Of a DNA stretch of 9,061 bases, positions 5,140 through 9,061 are shown in pieces. The notes beneath the pieces were generated by a model. It was not told the DNA's origin, made no database searches, and was given only the letters and a program-made list of their open reading frames with translations. The DNA comes from Clostridium sp. (GTDB taxonomy: Bacteria; Bacillota; Clostridia; Lachnospirales; Lachnospiraceae): positions 1 to 9,061 of the forward strand of contig SFNH01000074.1 in NCBI GenBank assembly GCA_004554205.1. The letters are read 5' to 3'. Position 1 is the first letter of the stretch; each line of letters opens with the position of its first letter. The position numbers and the translations under genes are program-made.

Positions 5140-8100
5140 ATGAGCAATCGGTATAAGCTGATCCTTTCCAACCGCAGCATCTATCGGGAAGTGGATCTTT
5201 CGGATTCGCAGACGGTGGTCCGCGTCGGGACCACGACCGGATGCGACGTGCGTCTGAGCAGCGATCCTTTTTTCTGCAATTTTGAGCTAACACTCACTTT
5301 GACCAATGACGTCTGGAAGCTCAACTGCTCCGAGCTGGTCTATGTCAGCGCGGATAATATCTCTAAACGCTGGTCCATTGATCTTAAGCATGGCGACCAT
5401 CTGCATATCAAGTACACCGATTCGGACAACGATCTCTTCGCGGTCGACTTCATGGCGGACTTCGACTATGCGGAAAAGGATTACCGCAGGGAAATCGACA
5501 TTTCCGGCACGAAGCAGTTCACCATCGGCACCGACCGCGGCTGCGACATCGTTCTGAAAAGTGAGTTTCTGCAAAAAGACATTCTCCGCGTGGAAAATCA
5601 GGGTGATATGCTGCTGCTGAAGGTGCAGGCATCCGCCTACGGAATCTATAAAAACGGCCAGCGCGTCAAGGACGGAAGCACGCGCATCCATAACCGCGAC
5701 TTCTTCTCGCTCGGCGAATACAGCTTCTATTATAAAGAGCGCAGACTCTACACGACGGAGTCCGCCGGCCTTCAGGTCAACGGTCTGGACACGCACGTCC
5801 TGCGCGAGAGCCGCAGCGCGATGGCCTATCCCAAGTTCAACCGCAGTACCCGCACGCTTGTGAAAATCCCGGACGAGGAGATCCCCGTGCTCGACCCGCC
5901 GCAGAAGCCGCAGAAGCCGAAAAAGAATTTGCTTATGACGCTCATGCCCTCTCTGCTGATGCTGACCATGGTCGTGTTCATGCGTGTCATGATGGCCAAA
6001 AGCAGCGGCAGCGGCAACCTGGGCTACGCGCTGATGAGCGCCGGCATGATGGCCGTCGGCGTCGTCACGTCGATCGTGACCTTCTTTACCTCCAAAAAGG
6101 AGTATAAGGAGAATGTCACCGAACGTACGGAAAAATATCAAAAATATATTGACAATAAGCGGCAGGAGATCGAGGGTTACCGCGATCAGGAACGCGAGCT
6201 GCTGAACGAAACCTATTATGACGCCAAGCGTGACGTCAAGCTGGTGGAGGATTTCTCCGGAGACTTGTTCCACCGATCTCCCGAAGACGCGGATTATCTT
6301 TCGGTTCGCGTCGGCATCGGCACCGTTCCTGCCATCCGCAAGATTGGATATAAGAAACAGGAGAAATTCGAAACGGACGATGAGCTTGCGCAGATTCCGG
6401 AGCAGATCTCCGAGGATTATCGTGATCTCGAGAATGCGCCGATCGTCTGCAGCTTCAACAAGTCCGACGTTATCGGCGTCGTGGGCTCCAAGTCCGATTG
6501 CTACGGCATTCTGAAGAACATGACGATCGATTTGGCGACGCGTCAGTATTTCAAGGACGTCAAGCTCTTCTATCTGCTGTCGGAGGAGGATCAGGAGCGC
6601 TTCCAGTGGCTGCGCTTCCTGCCACATGTAGTCAACGATGAGCTGAACATCCGCAACATCGCCTACGATTCCGACAGCCGTACCGTTCTGTTTGAGTACC
6701 TCTATCGTGTGCTCTCCTCCCGCTCCGGCAAGAAGAATATTGAGACGCAGTTTGTGATCTTCGCCTTTGACGCCGCCGGCATCAAGAGCCATCCGCTGTC
6801 TCAGTTCTTGGAAAATGCCAACAGCCTCGGCGTGACGTTTGTGTTTTTCGATCGTGACCGTTCTCTGCTCCCGCAGCACTGCACGGAGCTCATCACACTC
6901 AAGTCTGCCACTGAGGGCGTCTGGATGCAGACGGCGGACAGCGGCTCTGAGCGCCCGTTCACCTATGCCGCTATCTCGGATGTGACCGCGGAGCGCTGTG
7001 CCCATCGACTGGCTCCGGTCTACTGTGAGGAGGTCAGCCTGGAGGGAACACTCACCAAGAGCATCTCTCTGTTCGAGCTGCTTGAGATCTACTCTGTGGA
7101 CGATCTGGATCTGAATCAGCGCTGGGCGTCCTCAGCGGTAGACAAGTCCATGGCGGCGCCCCTCGGCGTCAAGATCAAGAACGACGTGGTCAATCTGGAC
7201 CTCCACGAAAAATATCACGGACCGCACGGTCTCGTCGCCGGTACCACCGGCTCCGGTAAGTCCGAGATCCTCCAATCCTACATTCTCTCTATGGCGACGC
7301 TGTTTCATCCCTATGAGATCGGCTTCATGATCATCGATTTCAAGGGCGGCGGCATGGCCAACCAGTTCAAGGATCTGCCGCATCTGATGGGCACGATCAC
7401 GAACATTGACGGCCGCGAGATCGACCGTTCGCTCCGCTCGATCAAGGCGGAGCTGCTGAAGCGGCAGGAGTACTTCTCCGACGCCGGCGTCAACCATATC
7501 GATAAATATATCCGGCTCTACAAGAACGGGGAAGTGGAAAAGCCGCTTCCGCATCTGATCATCATCGTGGACGAGTTTGCCGAGCTCAAGGCCGAGCAGC
7601 CCGAGTTCATGGGCGAGCTGATTTCCGCCGCCCGTATCGGCCGAAGCCTTGGCGTGCACCTGATTCTGGCCACGCAGAAGCCTGCCGGTCAGGTCAACGA
7701 ACAGATTTGGTCCAACTCCCGCTTCAAGCTCTGCCTCAAGGTGCAGACGAAGGAGGACTCCAACGAAGTGCTGAAGTCCCCGCTGGCCGCGGAGATCCGC
7801 GAGCCTGGCCGCGCCTATCTGCAGGTCGGCAACAACGAGATCTTCGATCTCTTCCAGTCCGGTTATTCCGGCGCTCCGGAGAAGAGCAGCGAGGGCAGCC
7901 GTCAGAAGGAGTATTCCGTGTCCAGCCTGGATCTCTCCGGCCGCCGCACCATGGTCTTCAAGCAGAAACGCCAGCAGGGAGACGTTCGAGGACGTACGCA
8001 GCTGGAGGCGCTGGTGGACTATGTGAAGCAGTTCTGCGAGGATCAGGACATTCCACGCCTGCCGAGCATCTGTCTGCCTTCGCTTGAAACGATGATTGAC

Positions 8101-9061
8101 GTTCCCGACACGAAGCTGGAAAGGGACCTGAGTGTCAATCTGCCGATCGGCATTTATGACGACCCTGATTCCCAGTATCAGGGCGTCGCCTCCTTCAAGC
8201 TCGGAGATGACAACCTGCTGGTGATCGGCTCTTCTCAGACCGGCAAAACGAATCTCCTGCAGGTTTTGATCCGCGAGATGGTTTCCGCGTATTCTCCCGA
8301 GGAAGTTTCCATCTATATTGCGGACTTCGGTTCCATGTTCCTCAGAAACTACGAACAGCTGAACCATGTTGGCGGCGTGGTTACAGCGTCTGAAAACGAA
8401 AAGTTCCGAAATCTGTTCAAGCTGTTGACAGAGGAGATTGAAAGCCGCAAGCAGAAGATCTCTGATTCCGGTCTCAGCTCCTTCCGATCCTATCGGGAGG
8501 CTGGCTATAGCGATCTGCCGCTCATCGTATTCATGCTCGATAACTTCAGCGTGTTTAAGGAGCTCTACGCTGAGGATTTTGAGTCGCAGCTGATGTATCT
8601 GATCCGTGAGGGCAACACCTATGGCATTACGATTGTAATCACAAACGCGCAGACTACCGGTCTCGGCTATCGCTACATGGCCAACATCGGGCTTCGTATT
8701 GCGTTCACCTGCAATGACCGCAGCGAGTACAGTGCTGTGCTGGAGCGCTGCCGGATCGAGCCCAGAAACGTGCCTGGCCGCGCGCTGATTGCGGTGGATA
8801 AAACAAATTATGAAGTTCAGACTTATATCAGTTTCCATGGTAAAACTGAGTCGGAACGCAGGGACGCCATCAAAGCTTTTGCGGAAGGTGTCAATTCAAA
8901 ATATCCGGATTCCCACGCCAAGGAGATTCCCAGTGTTCCGGAGACTCTCAGCATTTCGTATCTCAAGAAGAACTATCCGGATTTCAATGTGCGTGAGAAC
9001 CTCGGCTTCGCAATGGATTATGCCTCTGTTGAGATGGTCAGCCTCAATATCTATGACCAGC
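5140..9061 (+). CDS. essC: EssC/YukB-type FtsK/SpoIIIE ATPase, motor of the type VII secretion system (3' end missing)
   Basis: The frame stays open for 1307 codons to the right edge. Domains in order: two degenerate FHA domains (about 5-105 and 115-205; both have G-T in place of the phospho-binding G-R, at 30-31 and 130-131, as is common in EssC); two membrane helices (about 264-286 and 294-317); a charged helical stalk (319-360); ATPase D1 (about 680-900) with Walker A G-T-T-G-S-G-K-S (701-708) and Walker B I-I-I-V-D-E (D811, E812); ATPase D2 (about 1010-1220) with Walker A G-S-S-Q-T-G-K-T (1030-1037) and Walker B ending D-N (1134-1135). The last residues, with L-G-F-A-M-D-Y, look like the start of D3, so about 150-200 residues are missing. 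EssC-specific signatures such as A-T-Q-K-P-A-G and Q-I-W-S-N-S-R-F-K-L follow D1. The protein sits in the cell membrane and drives export of WXG100-type substrates. The preceding yukD and the gene order confirm the identity. Confidence 0.95.
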   Translation, partial: MSNRYKLILSNRSIYREVDLSDSQTVVRVGTTTGCDVRLSSDPFFCNFELTLTLTNDVWKLNCSELVYVSADNISKRWSIDLKHGDHLHIKYTDSDNDLFAVDFMADFDYAEKDYRREIDISGTKQFTIGTDRGCDIVLKSEFLQKDILRVENQGDMLLLKVQASAYGIYKNGQRVKDGSTRIHNRDFFSLGEYSFYYKERRLYTTESAGLQVNGLDTHVLRESRSAMAYPKFNRSTRTLVKIPDEEIPVLDPPQKPQKPKKNLLMTLMPSLLMLTMVVFMRVMMAKSSGSGNLGYALMSAGMMAVGVVTSIVTFFTSKKEYKENVTERTEKYQKYIDNKRQEIEGYRDQERELLNETYYDAKRDVKLVEDFSGDLFHRSPEDADYLSVRVGIGTVPAIRKIGYKKQEKFETDDELAQIPEQISEDYRDLENAPIVCSFNKSDVIGVVGSKSDCYGILKNMTIDLATRQYFKDVKLFYLLSEEDQERFQWLRFLPHVVNDELNIRNIAYDSDSRTVLFEYLYRVLSSRSGKKNIETQFVIFAFDAAGIKSHPLSQFLENANSLGVTFVFFDRDRSLLPQHCTELITLKSATEGVWMQTADSGSERPFTYAAISDVTAERCAHRLAPVYCEEVSLEGTLTKSISLFELLEIYSVDDLDLNQRWASSAVDKSMAAPLGVKIKNDVVNLDLHEKYHGPHGLVAGTTGSGKSEILQSYILSMATLFHPYEIGFMIIDFKGGGMANQFKDLPHLMGTITNIDGREIDRSLRSIKAELLKRQEYFSDAGVNHIDKYIRLYKNGEVEKPLPHLIIIVDEFAELKAEQPEFMGELISAARIGRSLGVHLILATQKPAGQVNEQIWSNSRFKLCLKVQTKEDSNEVLKSPLAAEIREPGRAYLQVGNNEIFDLFQSGYSGAPEKSSEGSRQKEYSVSSLDLSGRRTMVFKQKRQQGDVRGRTQLEALVDYVKQFCEDQDIPRLPSICLPSLETMIDVPDTKLERDLSVNLPIGIYDDPDSQYQGVASFKLGDDNLLVIGSSQTGKTNLLQVLIREMVSAYSPEEVSIYIADFGSMFLRNYEQLNHVGGVVTASENEKFRNLFKLLTEEIESRKQKISDSGLSSFRSYREAGYSDLPLIVFMLDNFSVFKELYAEDFESQLMYLIREGNTYGITIVITNAQTTGLGYRYMANIGLRIAFTCNDRSEYSAVLERCRIEPRNVPGRALIAVDKTNYEVQTYISFHGKTESERRDAIKAFAEGVNSKYPDSHAKEIPSVPETLSISYLKKNYPDFNVRENLGFAMDYASVEMVSLNIYDQ

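Noticed and set aside
7707..8087. Plus-strand 126-codon open frame inside essC
   Set aside because: It overlaps the conserved part of EssC after ATPase D1 in another frame; its product is Arg/Gly/Pro-rich without family features.
5287..8838. Two very long minus-strand open frames (5287-7005 and 7132-8838) opposite essC
   Set aside because: They are the antisense shadow of a clear, motif-rich EssC coding frame with strong third-position bias; their products are Leu/Arg/His-rich with no recognisable domains and no ribosome binding signal was seen.
5140..9061. Possible frameshift or pseudogene in essC, because no stop is found
   Set aside because: The frame is continuous through all expected domains, and the missing stop is explained by the window ending at the start of the third ATPase domain.

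Overview
The window looks like a chromosomal piece of a Gram-positive Clostridia-type bacterium, probably an Oscillospirales/Ruminococcaceae-like gut Firmicute. This is inferred from the type VII secretion genes of the Firmicutes kind (T7SSb: EssC with N-terminal FHA domains, YukD/EsaB), the strong AGGAG-type ribosome binding sites, a TTG start, and a base composition that looks mid-fifties in %GC by eye. No taxonomic marker gene is present, so the assignment is tentative. All recognised genes lie on the + strand.

Left part (1-2698): the 3' portion of a large cell-surface protein whose start lies outside the window. It is built from about five Ig-like/beta-sandwich modules and ends in one membrane-spanning segment with a positively charged tail. 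A 166-bp gap follows (2699-2864) that is unusually rich in inverted repeats: three consecutive near-perfect hairpins, none followed by a U-tract.

Right part (2865-9061): four tightly spaced genes (gaps of 17, 14 and 12 nt) that look like one transcription unit. In order they encode a DUF6382-like/FHA protein, a MinD/CpaE-like P-loop ATPase with a receiver-like N-terminus, a YukD/EsaB ubiquitin-like small protein, and an EssC/YukB-type FtsK/SpoIIIE ATPase. EssC is cut by the window edge at the beginning of its third ATPase domain.

Together the last four genes form the cytoplasmic/motor half of a type VII secretion system. EssC is the membrane-embedded motor and YukD/EsaB its usual small partner. 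The DUF6382-FHA protein sits where an EssB/YukC-type component would be expected and may replace it. The MinD/CpaE-like ATPase is not a standard T7SSb component and may localise or regulate the machine; it is the most intriguing element here. No WXG100 substrate, EsaA/YueB, EssA or canonical EssB is visible in the window; they may lie downstream. No RNA genes, CRISPR arrays, insertion sequences or transposases were seen, and the only gene-free stretch of note is the 166-bp hairpin-rich gap.
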